Shown: one piece after another, positions 63,414 through 64,000 of the stretch
Numbering within the stretch: the stretch's first letter is position 1
How the letters are laid out: each line of letters starts with the position of its first letter
Source: Latrodectus hesperus
Taxonomy: Eukaryota > Arthropoda > Arachnida > Araneae > Theridiidae
NCBI GenBank assembly: GCA_037975125.1
Contig: CM075853.1
Coordinates: 93,490,773 to 93,554,772 of the forward strand
Reading direction: 5' to 3'
Length of the DNA stretch: 64,000 bases
Translations under genes and position numbers: made by a program
The notes under the pieces: generated by a model
The model's database searches: none
What the model saw: the letters and a program-made list of their open reading frames with translations, nothing else
What the model was told of the DNA's origin: nothing

Positions 63414-63508
63414 TCAAATCACTTCGAAAACATTTTTGGAATTAGAATTATGAAAAGATTCGCCAAAGATATCGCCAAGACTCAGATTGGCAGTTTCATG
63501 TTCTGTAT
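63414..63508 (-). CDS. Candidate terminal coding exon of an unidentified gene
   Basis: The minus strand has a plausible acceptor (TTTCTGAACGATTTAG) at 63510-63509. It is followed by two bases of a split codon and 30 codons, TEHETANLSLGDIFGESFHN then SNSKNVFEVI, ending at TGA (63416-63414). The composition is more protein-like than the surrounding AT-driven frames, with GC-richer codons (GCC, CTG, GGC). The upstream exons would lie to the right, perhaps outside the window. The product is not recognised, and no AATAAA was found close downstream. Confidence 0.35.
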
Positions 63509-64000
63509 CTAAATCGTTCAGAAATTAAATAAGTGAGTTATAAATAAAATAAAAAAAACAATTTACAAGAATTGAAAATTAAATGTAAACTTTATTTAGT
63601 AATCATAATCAGAATCTAATGATACAGTATAATATAAGTATTACGTATTCCAAAAATTCATTAAGAAATTCGAACATATTTGATATATTAGATGAACTCA
63701 ATAGAGAGAAAATCGAAAAAGTAATGCGATATATCTGGTAGTCACATAAATAACATTCCTAAATTGAAATAATCAATTAAAATTCAAATTATACAACAAA
63801 TATAGCATCAAAGTTTGAATCGATGCAAACGGGTTCTAGGTGCAAGTTGTTATTAATACAAGTATAAGACTTCATTTTTAATTCAGCAAAACTAAAAATT
63901 ATGTACAATAATTAATATTCAAATTATATTTTACATTATGCTTCTAAAATAACTTCTTAATAATAGAAAGAAATCTATTTGTTTTTATGAAATTAGTTAA
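63509..64000. other. AT-rich sequence to the window edge, no gene seen
   Basis: A minus-strand open stretch around 63640-63745 ends near a GTAATA donor-like site, but its acceptor is weak and no domain is recognised. Confidence 0.25.

Overview
The window is AT-rich eukaryotic DNA with spliced exons, long introns, microsatellites, tRNA-derived SINEs and decayed transposons. An arthropod is the best fit, probably a chelicerate such as a spider. This rests on the style of the conserved gene, the THAP/DUF4806 transposon relic and the SINE content. The lineage is inferred and cannot be proved from the sequence alone.

Left part (1-17.9 kb, minus strand): the only well-supported gene is the 5' half of a BAR-RhoGAP protein of the ARHGAP17/ARHGAP44 (RICH/Nadrin) family, the counterpart of fly RhoGAP92B. 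Nine coding exons can be placed with matching GT-AG sites and compatible phases, from the start codon at 17878 down to 220. They encode residues 1-306: the whole BAR domain and the start of the RhoGAP domain, including the arginine-finger segment. The rest lies beyond the left edge. Its introns hold four diverged copies of one SINE family, a BEL/Pao integrase relic in antisense orientation, a poly(T) tract and an (AT)n array.

Middle part (18.9-29.6 kb): a transposon-rich block. GACGTC-rich terminal sequences near 19.1-19.4 kb and 25.6-25.84 kb bracket a broken plus-strand gene with a two-exon THAP zinc-finger domain and a two-exon DUF4806-like domain, all exons carrying stops. A cluster of perfect palindromes, including one of 58 bp, lies in its large intron. 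Outside the element are a tRNA-like SINE head abutting the right terminus, a 102-bp tandem duplication, a 5'-truncated SINE and about six diverged units of a roughly 140-bp tandem repeat.

Right part (29.6-64 kb): mostly gene-poor. It holds scattered fragments of at least four further repeat families, many perfect hairpins and large (TA)n arrays. An intact 255-bp SINE at 59867-60121 has a perfect 17-bp target-site duplication. Two weak gene signals remain: a possible plus-strand first coding exon with a promoter-like upstream region (52.2-52.47 kb), and a possible minus-strand terminal exon (63414-63508). Their products are not recognised. No functional RNA gene, CRISPR array or bacterial-type operon was seen.
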